Assembly (NCBI GenBank): GCA_947628115.1
Contig: CANQYS010000011.1
Location: 1-42,335, forward strand
DNA length: 42,335 nucleotides
Direction: 5' to 3'
Source: an uncultured Clostridia bacterium
GTDB lineage: Bacteria; Bacillota; Clostridia; TANB77; CAG-508
In this document: piece by piece, positions 16,456 through 25,521 of the stretch
Numbering within the stretch: position 1 is the first letter of the stretch
Layout of the letters: every line of letters begins with the position of its first letter
Translations under genes and position numbers: made by a program
Notes under the pieces: generated by a model
Told to the model about the DNA's origin: nothing
What the model saw: only the letters and a program-made list of their open reading frames with translations
Database searches by the model: none

Positions 16456-18430
16456 TTATATTTTTTTAGGTCTTCCTCTTCTTTTAGTTTCTAATTTGTT
16501 TTCTTGCGAGTCATCTAAGTTACCGACTCCAACAGATACAGGAATCGCAGTTTTTCCATTTCCCCAATTTCTCTCTACAAACCTATCAAATTCCTCAATA
16601 TCAGATTCGTCCATATTGTTTCTCATCTCTTTTAAGTTGTAGTCAGATATTTTATTTGTTATTACATATTCATCATTTCTATATTCCATTATATTTACAT
16701 ATTTATACAATTCTCTGTTTGTTACTTTAGTAAAATAATGTGTTGCATTATCTATAAATTTATCCATTTTTCCTTCTAATGTTGTTTCTTTTCTGTGATC
16801 ATATGTATATTCATTTTTATCTTCTACTGGTATACACTCTGTTACTCTTTCTATGTAACGTCTTCCTCTAAAGTCCTTTACTAAGTGTATATCAAAGTTT
16901 AATACTTGAACAACTTGCTCTTCTGCTGTTCTTTCGTCTTTGAATACTCCTGCTCTTAACATTGAGTTACGTAGTGCTGTTACTAAGTCTGGGAATGTTT
17001 TTGCATGGTGTGTAAATAATGTAAATTTTGATGCCACCTGAGCTGATTGTATCATCCAAGATGCTACAGGGTCTGTTGCAACCTCACCAATTATATTAAC
17101 ACTACCGTCAGTTTTCTTTTGTACGTCCAAACAGTCTTGTCCTGAAATTGTTTCTGTTTCTCTCATTGATAGTATGTTTCTTGTTGGATATATTTTTCTT
17201 AAGTGCAACTCGAATGCAGTTTCTGTAATACGAAGGTTCATTGTTTCGTATATGTTTTCTATCATTGCCATAAGCATTGTTGTTTTTCCGGCAACCTTGT
17301 TCACCTGTAAGTGATATTATTCTTGCTCCTTTTACTAAGAATTTTAATAGATCTATTGCATTTTCTTTTCCTGGTACTGTTATTATTTGTTCTAGTGTTG
17401 CTCTCTTTACGTCGAATTTTCTTACAAAAAATGCCCATGTTTCTGACATTGATGGACGTACTACAACAACACGTGATCCATCCTTCATTTCATTTATTTT
17501 ATATCCATTTGTATCTGATAATTGTCCTGGATTATTATATTTATATATATTTTGACAAACTCTTTTTAGTTCGCTTTCTTTTCCAAATGAAAGAAATGCA
17601 AGTCTTATTGATTTACCTTGGAACATTATCCATATACTATCACATGCTCTAGGTACTTTGTGTTCTGTTATTTGTTCTAAATAGTCTCCATCTGTTTGTG
17701 CAACTTGGCTTAAGAAACTTTCTGGAAGTCCAGATACACCTCCTGATACACCATCTATGTTCATATCTCTTATTTCATCTATACTACTATATCCTTTATA
17801 ATGTTGATATATTCTTTGTACTACTATGTTTAATTTATCGTTAAAATTTAATGTTAGTGCTTCCTTTTCAAAAATTTCGTCTATTTCCTCATTAGTTATT
17901 ACATAACAAGGTTTTGCTTCTCCAGCTATATATTTTAATGTGGCTAAGTTGTATTTTTTTATTAATTGTGTTAGTGCCTCGTATCCAAAATCTTTTTTGT
18001 AAACATATAATAGTATATCAAATTTATCTTGGGATGTAAGAAGTGATGGTACGTCAAATGGTATCGCTTTTGATATATTTACCTCTGTAACTCCGTATTC
18101 TTTAAATAGTAAATCATATATTAACTCTTTTACATACTTTTTATCGTTTACATCTCCATATGTACAGCCTTTCAAAGCTCTTTTTAATTCATATTTCTTT
18201 GCTTTTCTTCTTTTTAATTCTTCTTCTGAAAGACCTATATCATAAAGATTTATTTTTGTAATTTCATCTAGTCTCTTTTTTACAAATTCTTTCATTTTAT
18301 CTATTGTATAGGTTTTATCGTCAATATCAATTCCCTCTTCTGTTTCTGCATTCTTATTTTTTTCTATTCTGTATTTAACAAATACTCCAAATAATATCAA
18401 CACTACAAATGTTGCTATAATATTTATCAT
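16456..18430 (-). CDS. cpaF: CpaF/TadA-type pilus ATPase, +1 CGG shift in the Walker A motif
   Basis: The reconstructed protein has about 657 residues. It has an N-terminal membrane helix (residues 2-18), unusual for CpaF, then a helical N-terminal domain and a secretion-ATPase core. The Walker A motif LTGEQGCGKTTM (residues 374-385) is interrupted at 17288-17290 by CGG where the second-last Gly is expected; skipping the C restores it. Downstream are a Walker B-like and His-rich region (IIGEVATDPVASWMIQSAQVAS, LFTHHAKTFPDLVTALRN) and the Arg-rich DFRGRRYIERV. The ATPase powers Tad pilus assembly at the membrane. The neighbours are the platform protein and CpaE-like proteins in the normal Tad order. 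The 3' frame, read alone, would lack the N-terminal domain and P-loop start. Confidence 0.9.
17288..17290 (-). other. +1 shift site in cpaF (TGC CGG A)
   Basis: In-frame CGG after TGC at residue 381. Skipping the C gives GEQGC-GKTTM, an exact P-loop; the zero frame reads CRKNNNAY and is not ATPase-like. Confidence 0.93.
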
Positions 18431-18447
18431 TTTTAAGAACTCCTCTC

Positions 18448-19278
18448 CTACATTCTCATTTGTAATTCTCTTAGACGGTTAACTATTTTTTCCGTCACTT
18501 CCCTTACATCATTTATAAATACAGCATTTCTATCTTTAGGATTTATTTTTCTAAACTTTATAAAGAAATCAGCAACCTTTCCTTCATTACATGCTTCAAA
18601 AAATAATGTATTATATGGTATTGCACATGCTCCTCTTTTTTCTTTTATATATCTTGATATGTTTTTTACATTATATTTAGAATGTTTATCATATCTGCCT
18701 ATAATAGGTATAATGGTTTTTCCTTTAAAAACTTCCTTTTGTTCTTTTAATTCTATATACTCGTTTATTTTTCTTAATCTTTGTGGTAAGCATGCCATAA
18801 CAATATCTGAAACTTCCAATAATGAATCAACAATTTTTTCATCTAAAGATTTATCTATATCTATAAATACTAAATCATAATATCTACTTGCAATTTTAGC
18901 AATATCTTTAAATATAGTTTTATGTACTTCATACTCATCCTTTTCTACTTTTGTATCTGTTAATAATTCTAATCTGTCTTTAAATACTATTCTCGTATAA
19001 TTTGTTATTATTTCAGGAGAGGTTTTATTACTTAATATTGCTTTAGATAATCCACTAATCCCATGTCCTATATCTGTTTTTGCATTTTTACTATTTATTA
19101 GTTTTATCATTTTATCTTCTTGCCAAAAGCAATCCTCATAAAAACGATCATTATACTTTGTGTCTAAAACTAATATTTTATAATTATGATTAATTCCTAA
19201 AAGAGTTGTTATTGCTACTATTGATGAGGTTTTTCCTGCTTCTTCATTTCCATTACTCCAAAAAGATATAATCGCCAT
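18448..19278 (-). CDS. CpaE/ParA-like ATPase of the pilus locus
   Basis: A 276-residue P-loop protein: IISFWSNGNEEAGKTSSIVAI gives a Walker A with GKTS but a longer, unusual Gly-poor lead. KILVLDTKYNDRF is the switch-like strand and LVFIDIDKSLDE a Walker B region. CpaE-type proteins localise Tad systems at the membrane or poles. It lies 17 bases before cpaF, in the position of cpaE, and follows a second ParA-like gene. The upstream ribosome site GGAGAAAACG is good. Confidence 0.75.
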   Translation of the reverse strand: MAIISFWSNGNEEAGKTSSIVAITTLLGINHNYKILVLDTKYNDRFYEDCFWQEDKMIKLINSKNAKTDIGHGISGLSKAILSNKTSPEIITNYTRIVFKDRLELLTDTKVEKDEYEVHKTIFKDIAKIASRYYDLVFIDIDKSLDEKIVDSLLEVSDIVMACLPQRLRKINEYIELKEQKEVFKGKTIIPIIGRYDKHSKYNVKNISRYIKEKRGACAIPYNTLFFEACNEGKVADFFIKFRKINPKDRNAVFINDVREVTEKIVNRLRELQMRM

Positions 19279-19289
19279 TCGTTTTCTCC

Positions 19290-19967
19290 TTATATATTTT
19301 TAAATGCTTTTTTTAAATCACCATTTTTTGTCTCTGGTGTTATTTCTTTTACTAAACTATATAGTGCATCTCGGTATTCTTCACTTAAATTTTTTAATTT
19401 TATTTTTGTTACTCTCTGATTTTCTATTATTGCCGTTAAGTCACCTTGATCATATGGAAAATATATTTTTTCTTCGTCCCATTCAATTGGATATGTTAAT
19501 GATAATAGATTTAAATATTCGTCATCTTCTTCTATAAAGTCTCTTTCAAATAATATTTTTTTCATTTTCACCTTTTGTCTCATTGTTCCTATTATTTCTA
19601 TTCCTTTTTTTAGTGAAAAACTGTCAAAACCTGTAACAAAATAGATTTTTTCTGAACTTATTATTTCAAAAGAATCAAATTTTTCATAAGAATCCACATC
19701 TATTAGTACAATATCGTAATCATTTTCTATATTTCCTATATAGCCGTTTATTTCTTCTAAATCTTCAAATCCAACCGCTACATCTATTCCTTCATATTCG
19801 GTTACATAAGATTTGGTTGGAGCAATGCATGGAACAATATATCTTGCCTTTTGCAAAACAGTGGTATCTATTACTAACACTTTTTTTCCAATCTCAGTTA
19901 ATATTCTTGCAGTATATATAATTAAATCTGTTTTTTCAAATGCTCCTATAAATCCTATTTTTTTCAA
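19290..19967 (-). CDS. Degenerate ParA/CpaE-like protein
   Basis: A 225-residue protein with ParA-like fold cues: MKKIGFIGAFEKTDLIIYTARIL at the P-loop position, KVLVIDTTVLQKA, and YDIVLIDVDSYEKFD as the Walker B region. The P-loop GAFEKTDL lacks the GKT/S signature, so ATP binding is doubtful. It is 11 bases upstream of the second ParA-like gene, with co-transcription likely. It may be a pseudoATPase partner that pairs with the 276-residue protein. Confidence 0.65.
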   Translation of the reverse strand: MKKIGFIGAFEKTDLIIYTARILTEIGKKVLVIDTTVLQKARYIVPCIAPTKSYVTEYEGIDVAVGFEDLEEINGYIGNIENDYDIVLIDVDSYEKFDSFEIISSEKIYFVTGFDSFSLKKGIEIIGTMRQKVKMKKILFERDFIEEDDEYLNLLSLTYPIEWDEEKIYFPYDQGDLTAIIENQRVTKIKLKNLSEEYRDALYSLVKEITPETKNGDLKKAFKNI

Positions 19968-20037
19968 TTTAAATGCCTCCTATTTTTTGCTTTTTTAACA
20001 AGTTTCATTAATACTTCCGTTAAATTTATTTTAAGTA

Positions 20038-20106
20038 AGAACAACAGTGGGCTTTCTTTTGTGTCAGACTATTTAAATTTATTTTAAAGCCCACGCCCGT
20101 TGTTCT
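20038..20106. other. Long inverted-repeat hairpin downstream of cpaB
   Basis: AGAACAAC...GTGGGCTTT pairs with AAAGCCCAC...GTTGTTCT. The 19968-20219 interval has no gene: it holds this hairpin, an AAAATTTTGAAAAAATTTT palindrome and a second hairpin at 20159-20189. Possible terminator cluster or structured RNA. Confidence 0.6.
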
Positions 20107-20158
20107 ACCGCCAAAATTTTGAAAAAATTTTGTGTGGAATGTTTGCGAAGCTTTGTTG

Positions 20159-20189
20159 AATAGGGAAAATCTTCGATTTTTCCCATTCA
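20159..20189. terminator. Hairpin GAATAGGGAAAATC / GATTTTTCCCATTC
   Basis: A 13-14 bp stem with a short TTC loop in the gene-free gap after cpaB. No clear U-run. Confidence 0.5.
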
Positions 20190-20219
20190 AGAACATAGTA
20201 GTACTTGTCGTTAGGTGGT

Positions 20220-21122
20220 TTAATAACTTGTTAATCCTGACAAATATGCTTCTCTTGCTGCTTTTGCATTTTCTATTTCTTCTTCTAATCTTTTTTCTAT
20301 GTTTTCTAATTCTTCTGCATTATATTGGCTTTTATCGTTATTAATATTTGTTCTTATTCCATCATTAAATTGCGCAGCTAAAGCATCCTTTGCTTCTTGT
20401 TGAATATTATTATCGCCTGATTTAATAAGTGCTTGGACTTCTTCTGTAGGGGTATATGTATTTAATGCAGCACTTTGATTTCCTGGTTCTACATATTGTG
20501 TAACATATAATTTTGAAGCTGGCATTATATATGCTTCTACTATAGCACTTTCCATCATTAAAATTTCATCTTCAGATAATTCTAATCCAATAGTATCACC
20601 AAATAATTTTTTTATTTGTCCTTTAGATATTACTATTAAGTCTAGTCCATTTGGAAATGTAATTCTTACATCTACATAATCTCCTACTTTAACTGATGTT
20701 GGTAATGATAGCATATTGTATTCTGTGTATCTTACATCATCTGTAATTTTTTGATCACTTCTCGATACTAAATCTTTTGTTAAGATTGTATTTTTATACA
20801 TATTAACCTTTGCTATTAATTGACCTTCTTCTTGAGATTGCATTTCTGATAATACAGCTTGATCTATATAATTTGATGGAACCATATTTTGGTAAACTGT
20901 AATTTTAGTTAATAAATTTGATGTTATTTCTTGTCCAGATCGTACATCAGCATTTAAAGCATATGCTATTACTTCAGCTCCTCTTTGCTTCTCTGATTGT
21001 TTGTCCTTTGCTATTACAAAGAAATAAAATAATCCTCCTATAATTAAACATATTATAAGTGTAATTATCACTCCTAATAAAAATGAATTTCTTGCTTTTT
21101 TTTGCATTGGATTTGATGGCAT
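20220..21122 (-). CDS. cpaB: CpaB/RcpC-like Flp pilus assembly protein
   Basis: A 300-residue protein: short basic N-terminus, membrane helix (residues 15-37, LGVIITLIICLIIGGLFYFFVIA), then a SAF-like domain (about 50-140: YALNADVRSGQEITSNLLTKI, IAKVNMYKNTILTKDLVS) and the region VKVGDYVDVRITFPNGLDLIVISK typical of CpaB/RcpC. A C-terminal charged coiled coil (LENIEKRLEEEIENAKAAREA) follows. CpaB is an envelope component of Tad pilus machinery. It is first in the pilus group on this strand, after a terminator-like hairpin. A long gap with hairpins separates it from the ParA-like pair. Confidence 0.8.
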   Translation of the reverse strand: MPSNPMQKKARNSFLLGVIITLIICLIIGGLFYFFVIAKDKQSEKQRGAEVIAYALNADVRSGQEITSNLLTKITVYQNMVPSNYIDQAVLSEMQSQEEGQLIAKVNMYKNTILTKDLVSRSDQKITDDVRYTEYNMLSLPTSVKVGDYVDVRITFPNGLDLIVISKGQIKKLFGDTIGLELSEDEILMMESAIVEAYIMPASKLYVTQYVEPGNQSAALNTYTPTEEVQALIKSGDNNIQQEAKDALAAQFNDGIRTNINNDKSQYNAEELENIEKRLEEEIENAKAAREAYLSGLTSY

Positions 21123-21208
21123 AATTAATTCCTCCTATAGTTAATGTTTTAATATAATTTCTCAAAATATACTATATTAAACGTCTTATATTTATATTTT
21201 ATAACAAA

Positions 21209-21237
21209 ATAGCTTTAAAAACAACATTTAAAGCTAT
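21209..21237 (-). terminator. Terminator between the HAD phosphatase and cpaB
   Basis: ATAGCTTTAAA / TTTAAAGCTAT, an 11-bp stem, followed on the minus strand by TTTTGTTATAAAAT. Confidence 0.7.
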
Positions 21238-21279
21238 TGTAACTTAAAATTAATCTGTTTGTAATATTAATGTAATATT

Positions 21280-22152
21280 TTATTTTATATATTTATATAT
21301 AGCTTCTGCTACACCATTTTTATCATTACTAGATACCCTATCATTTGCAATTTTTTTCATCTCTGGACAACTATTTCCAGTTACAATTCCTATCTCTGCT
21401 TTTTCTACCATTTCCTTATCATTAATATTATCTCCTATTGCTATTATTTCTTCTTTTTGTATACCTAATTTTTTGGCCAATTGTTGTACTGCCACCCATT
21501 TATTTACATTTTGATTGGTGATTTCTGTATAATAATATGCAATTTCATGTTCTTCGCTTCCATGTTCAATTATTTTTTTAGACATATGCGCAACTTCTAA
21601 TACATCTATATTTTTAATTTTTTTTAGTTTATTTATTATGTTTTTAAAAACGAATTTGTCATTATCACATATTGTAATTTTTAGTAAATCGTTATTTTGA
21701 TATTCTTGTATATATTTATAAATATTATCAATTATATTAATTCTAATTTGTTTATCATCTGATTTTTTTTTATTTTCATTATAATAAAATAGTATATTAT
21801 AATTAAGTGATTTAGTTAATATAACATTATTTGTATATATATTATAAAACATACTGTTTTTTTCGCATATATCTATAATTTCTAAAACTTTTTCCTTATT
21901 CATGTAATTGTTATAAACATTTTCTTCTTTTTCAATATCATATATTGCTGCTCCATTTCCTGATATTATATATTTATTTGCATTGATTTCATTAGCAATT
22001 GGTATTATTGCTTTTGGCATTCTTCCAGAAGTTAATACTATTTGAACATTTTTTTTCAATGCATATTCAATTGCTTTTTTGTTTTCCTCTGTTACTTCTC
22101 CATATGAATTCAAAAGAGTTCCATCTATATCTATTGCTATTAATTTATACAT
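21280..22152 (-). CDS. HAD-superfamily phosphatase, Cof type
   Basis: A 290-residue Cof/YidA-like hydrolase. Motif I is IDIDGTLLN (residues 6-14), motif II LTSGRMP (about 39-45), motif III and IV lie around the Lys before IGDNINDKEM (about 240) and GIVTGNS. A C2B-type cap lies between. These enzymes dephosphorylate sugar phosphates or similar metabolites in the cytoplasm; the substrate cannot be told here. It has a GGAG ribosome site and its own terminator, so it is probably monocistronic. Confidence 0.88.
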   Translation of the reverse strand: MYKLIAIDIDGTLLNSYGEVTEENKKAIEYALKKNVQIVLTSGRMPKAIIPIANEINANKYIISGNGAAIYDIEKEENVYNNYMNKEKVLEIIDICEKNSMFYNIYTNNVILTKSLNYNILFYYNENKKKSDDKQIRINIIDNIYKYIQEYQNNDLLKITICDNDKFVFKNIINKLKKIKNIDVLEVAHMSKKIIEHGSEEHEIAYYYTEITNQNVNKWVAVQQLAKKLGIQKEEIIAIGDNINDKEMVEKAEIGIVTGNSCPEMKKIANDRVSSNDKNGVAEAIYKYIK

Positions 22153-22394
22153 ATTTATCCTCCATTAATTTAATTATATATATTAATAATTCAATTTTCA
22201 ACATTTTATTTCCTTAAATTATTTTTTTATTGATTTAGTTTTTGAAATTATGGTAAAAAATATTTCAAGCTTTTTTTATCATTAAAATTTTACAAAAATT
22301 TCTAGTTTATTTTTTTATTTTTTACACATTATATTTATTGAAAAGCAAAATAGCTTTCAAATGTTTTTAATTCATATCCTAGGAGGTGAAAAAT

Positions 22395-22484
22395 ATGGCA
22401 ACATCAAATTCTAATAGAAGATTAGTTCCAGAAGCTAAAGAATCTTTAGATAAATTCAAATATGAAGTAGCTTCAGATATTGCT
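22395..22484 (+). pseudogene. Small acid-soluble spore protein, 5' half (interrupted by mobile element)
   Basis: Alpha/beta-type SASPs coat spore DNA and protect it. The start at 22395 follows CCTAGGAGGTGA; a GTG in the same frame at 22386 falls inside this ribosome site. The codons give MATSNSNRRLVPEAKE and then EVASDIA, after which the frame runs into unrelated AT-rich sequence (VKNIFEKQ). The missing half, TREVGVNLKNGYNGDLSSK..., is at 34814-34942. Joined at the CT of GCT/ACT, the two halves give a normal 71-residue SASP. A CATTATA (22327-22333) is a possible sigma-G -10, but the matching -35 is poor. As it stands the gene cannot make SASP unless the element excises. Confidence 0.9.
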
Positions 22485-22522
22485 GTTAAAAATATATTTG
22501 AAAAGCAATATCTAAAGCTACT

Positions 22523-22876
22523 TCATTTTTGCTTTAATTCATTTTCAATTAATTCACATACCTCTTTAAATTTATAATTAATTTCATAATTACTAAATCG
22601 TATTACTTTTAAATTATATGCATTTAATAATTCTGTTCTAATTTTGTCATATTCCAATCCATCTGTAGTATAATGCTGGCTTCCATCTAGTTCTATTACT
22701 ATTTTTTTATTAGGACAATAAAAATCAACTATGTAATTATCTATTATTTTTTGTCTTAGGAATCTATGTTTATTATTTTTTAAATATAAATACCATAATT
22801 TTCTTTCTTCCTGAGTCATATTTTTTCTTAAAATTCTTGCTCTTTCTTTATATTTTTTATTGTAAGGTATGTACAA
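22523..22876 (-). CDS. DUF559 (Vsr/endonuclease-like) protein
   Basis: A 117-residue protein typical of DUF559: YKERARILRKNMTQEERKLWYLYLKN, FLRQKIIDNYIVDFYCPNKKIVIELDGSQH, then VIRFSNYEI. The D-x-n-E-x-D core (IVDFYC, IELDGS) is that of restriction-endonuclease-like folds. These genes are common near transposable elements, but their role is not known. It ends about 38 bases from the element's left junction. No CGG or anomalous codon is seen. Confidence 0.8.
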   Translation of the reverse strand: MYIPYNKKYKERARILRKNMTQEERKLWYLYLKNNKHRFLRQKIIDNYIVDFYCPNKKIVIELDGSQHYTTDGLEYDKIRTELLNAYNLKVIRFSNYEINYKFKEVCELIENELKQK

Positions 22877-22892
22877 TTAAATTCTCCTTTTC

Positions 22893-23137
22893 AACCCTCC
22901 GTCACTTCGTGACACCTCCCTTATGTAAGGGAGGCAAGTTCTCCTGGGTTCTACCTTGGCTTCCTTATTTAAGGGAGGTAGGTTCTCCTGGGTTCCACCT
23001 TGGCTCCCTTATTTAAGGAAGGTAGGTTCTCCTGGGTTCCACCTTGGCTCCCTTATTTAAGGGAGCTGTCAACCGTCAGGTTGACTGAGGGTTCTAACCG
23101 TCAGGTTGACTGAGGGTTCTACGCAACTGAAGGTTCT
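22893..23137. repeat. Palindromic repeat cluster with three 44-bp tandem units
   Basis: Begins CCCTCCGTCACTTCGTGACA, a palindrome, then CCTCCCTTATGTAAGGGAGG. Three units starting CCTGGGTT at 22943, 22987 and 23031 repeat at 44-base period. Ends with two copies of AACCGTCAGGTTGACTGAGG. A shorter second copy is at 24855-25012. The recombinase stop codon lies inside this repeat. Confidence 0.9.
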
Positions 23138-24760
23138 TTTAATTTTCTCATTTCATTTAATTCATTAAATTTAAAATAAATATTTATTTCTTTATTTTCA
23201 GATATGGTTATTTTTTCTATTAATTCATTAAGTAATTGTTTTGTAGGTTTTTCTAGTGACAAAAATTCTTTGGCAAGTTTTTCTATTTTTGCTGATTCGT
23301 CTTTTTGTGAATTTTGATTATTTATAATTGTTATTAATTGTTCCTTTTCTTTTATTAGGTTATCTCTATCTTTAGTAAAGTCAGATACTAAAGATATATA
23401 ATCATTTTCACTTACTACACCTTTTACTTTATCAATATATAGATTTTTAATATATAACCCTATATCTGTTATTTTTTGTGAAATAGTTTCTAGTTTCTTT
23501 TGATTGTTTTGTTGTTTTAATTCAAGCATTCTTTGCTTTTTAGCCATACTTATTAATTCATCTTGCAAAGTCTCATTTATATATCTTGTACAAACTTCTT
23601 TTATATGTTTTATTAATACTTCTTCAAGCTCTGGTATGCTATTTGAATGTCTTGTACAAATATCACTATATAATCTTGAATAACTATAGCAAATAGTTGT
23701 GTATCTATATTCTCCATATTTTTTTAACGCATAATTTGAATATGTTACATTTAATCTTGCGTTGCATTCTGCACAATATAAAAGTCCTTTAAACAAATAA
23801 TCATGCTTTGTACCTTTAAAAGATTTATTTTTATTTAATATGTTTTGTACTATGTTAAAACTTTCTTCATCAATTATAGCTTCGTGTGTTCCTTTGCAAA
23901 TATATCTTTCTTCTTCTGGTACTGTTACTCTTCTTTTAGATTTATAATTTATCTTTCTTCTTTTAAATTGTACAAGCTCCCCTAAATATACTCTATTGTC
24001 TAATATTCTTCTAATGGTTGTTTGCTTCCAAGAACTATATAATGCTGTTTTTCTTGTTTTGCCAATATTTCGTGATTCTCCGCGGTACTGGTACTCCATC
24101 CTTTGTTAAAATTTGTGCAATTCTTGTTAAACCATTTCCCTCAAGATATAATCTAAATACTCTTTTTACAACTTCCGCTTCTTTTTCATCTATCACTAAA
24201 TGAAATTTATTATTTGGGTCTTTTCTATATCCATAAGGTGCTGTTACACCTAAAAAATTTCCTGCTTTTTTTCTTTCTATTAAAGAACTTCGTATCTTTT
24301 TAGAAATGTCTCTAACATACATATCATTTATAACGCCCTTAAATGGAGCCATATCATTCATTCCTGAATCTATATAAGTGTCAATATTATCAAGCAAAGC
24401 AATATATCTAACACTATGTTCTGGAAAATACATTTCTGTATAATATCCTACCATTAGTCTTTCTCTTCCTAGTCTTGATAAGTCTTTTGTAATAACTGTG
24501 TCTATAATTCCAGCTTCTATATCTTCTATCATTTCTTTAAATTTAGGTCTATCAAAATTTGTTCCTGTCCATCCATCATCTACATATTCTTTTACAATGA
24601 AAAAATTAGGTTGTTCTGATACATATCTTTTTAAAATTTCTCTTTGGTTTGTAACACTAGAACTCTCTTCTTTATCACCATCTTCCCTTGAAAGTCTTAT
24701 ATAAAGACCTACTCTAAAACTTTTTGTCTTTTGATTGCTTATTGGTAATGTGTTTGCCAT
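23119..24760 (-). CDS. Large serine recombinase, one +1 CGG shift
   Basis: About 546 residues after the shift. The resolvase domain starts RVGLYIRLSREDGD with the catalytic Ser at 24, then WTGTNFDRPKF, ITKDLSRLGRE. The recombinase domain follows (PYGYRKDPNN, GLTRIAQILTKDGVPVP). The shift at residue 227 lies in this domain, just before ESRNIGKTRKTALYSSWKQTTIRRIL. A zinc ribbon (LYCAEC...CYSYSRLYSDIC) is at about 340-390 and a coiled coil (about 440-490) closes the protein, typical of TnpX-like transposon or phage integrases. It probably inserted and can excise this element. The final KEPSVA is read from the flanking repeat. Without the shift only the first third would be made. Confidence 0.9.
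24080..24082 (-). other. +1 shift site in the recombinase (CCG CGG A)
   Basis: In-frame CGG after CCG, residue 227. Skipping the C gives VPVP-GESRNIGKTRKT, as in this family; the zero frame ends 14 codons later. Confidence 0.82.
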
Positions 24761-24854
24761 TTAATCCCTCCCTTTAAGCAATCGCCCACAAATAATTATA
24801 ACATATATTTCAAAAATTAGTTATAATTTTAGCGATTTTTATACATTATTTTTA

Positions 24855-25012
24855 GAACCCTCCGTCACTTCGTGACACCTCCCTTATGTAAGGGAGGCAA
24901 GTTCTCCTGGGTTCTACCTTGGCTCCCTTATTTAAGGGAGCTGTCAACCGTCAGGTTGACTTAAGGGTTCTAACCACTAAGTTGACTTAAGGGTTCTACA
25001 CAACTGAGGTTT
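24855..25012. repeat. Second copy of the palindromic repeat (one 44-bp unit)
   Basis: Same start as the copy at 22893 and in the same orientation, so the two form direct repeats around the recombinase gene. Only one of the three 44-bp units is present. Contains the stop-side sequence of the small ORF at 25013-25156. Confidence 0.88.
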
Positions 25013-25156
25013 CTATTTCCTCTCGCTATCTAAAGACAATAAAAACGATTTTTTTAATATTTCGTTTATATTTGTTTTAGAATTTTTATCAAAAAAGTAA
25101 TTTACTTTATATTCTTCTTTTGTGTTTTCCTTATTTTTCTTTTTATCATTTTCCAC
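25013..25156 (-). CDS. 47-residue mobile-element accessory ORF (TnpW-like)
   Basis: A short ORF with a GTG start and an AGGTGAGG ribosome site. It reads (M)ENDKKKNKEN, then EYKVNYFFDKNSKTNINEILKKSF. Small proteins of this general kind (VNYFF...INEIL) often sit just upstream of serine recombinases in Clostridia elements. No further function is known to me. It ends at the second repeat copy and is separated from the recombinase by it. It was too short for a long-ORF search. Confidence 0.55.
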   Translation of the reverse strand: MENDKKKNKENTKEEYKVNYFFDKNSKTNINEILKKSFLLSLDSERK

Positions 25157-25521
25157 TTAAGCCTCACCTACGCTTATTATTCCGCCCTATAGCAGAATAT
25201 ATACATTTATTGGTAAATATCTACTTTATCTGTGAAAAATTAGGATTCTGTAAGTATAAATTTATAAAATATTTTATATTATTTTTCAAATTATGATTTG
25301 TTTGAACATCATTTATAAGTGCTTTCCGTTTAACAATAATATTCATGTTAAAAAAACTATTAAAACTATATTTATTAAAAAATACAGCTTAAATAGTTTT
25401 TTCTAATTTATTTAATTATATACTAGCTCTAATATGAATTTTTAGTATATTCTTTTATGACATCATATCTTTTATATTTTAACTACCTCACAATTTCCTG
25501 CTATAACGCATTCGTTCATAT
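25157..25521. other. Gene-free 365 bases
   Basis: Mostly AT-rich. One hairpin, AAAAAACTATT...AATAGTTTTTT (about 25350-25402), could terminate the S51-like pair on the minus strand or be a promoter-proximal element. No other feature seen. Confidence 0.5.

Noticed and set aside
22386..22577. 63-residue plus-strand gene
   Set aside because: Only the first 30 codons (from 22395) are SASP; the rest is read-through into the mobile element and overlaps the DUF559 gene.
22943..23074. CRISPR array
   Set aside because: The 44-base units repeat without unique spacers between them and belong to a palindromic repeat cluster.
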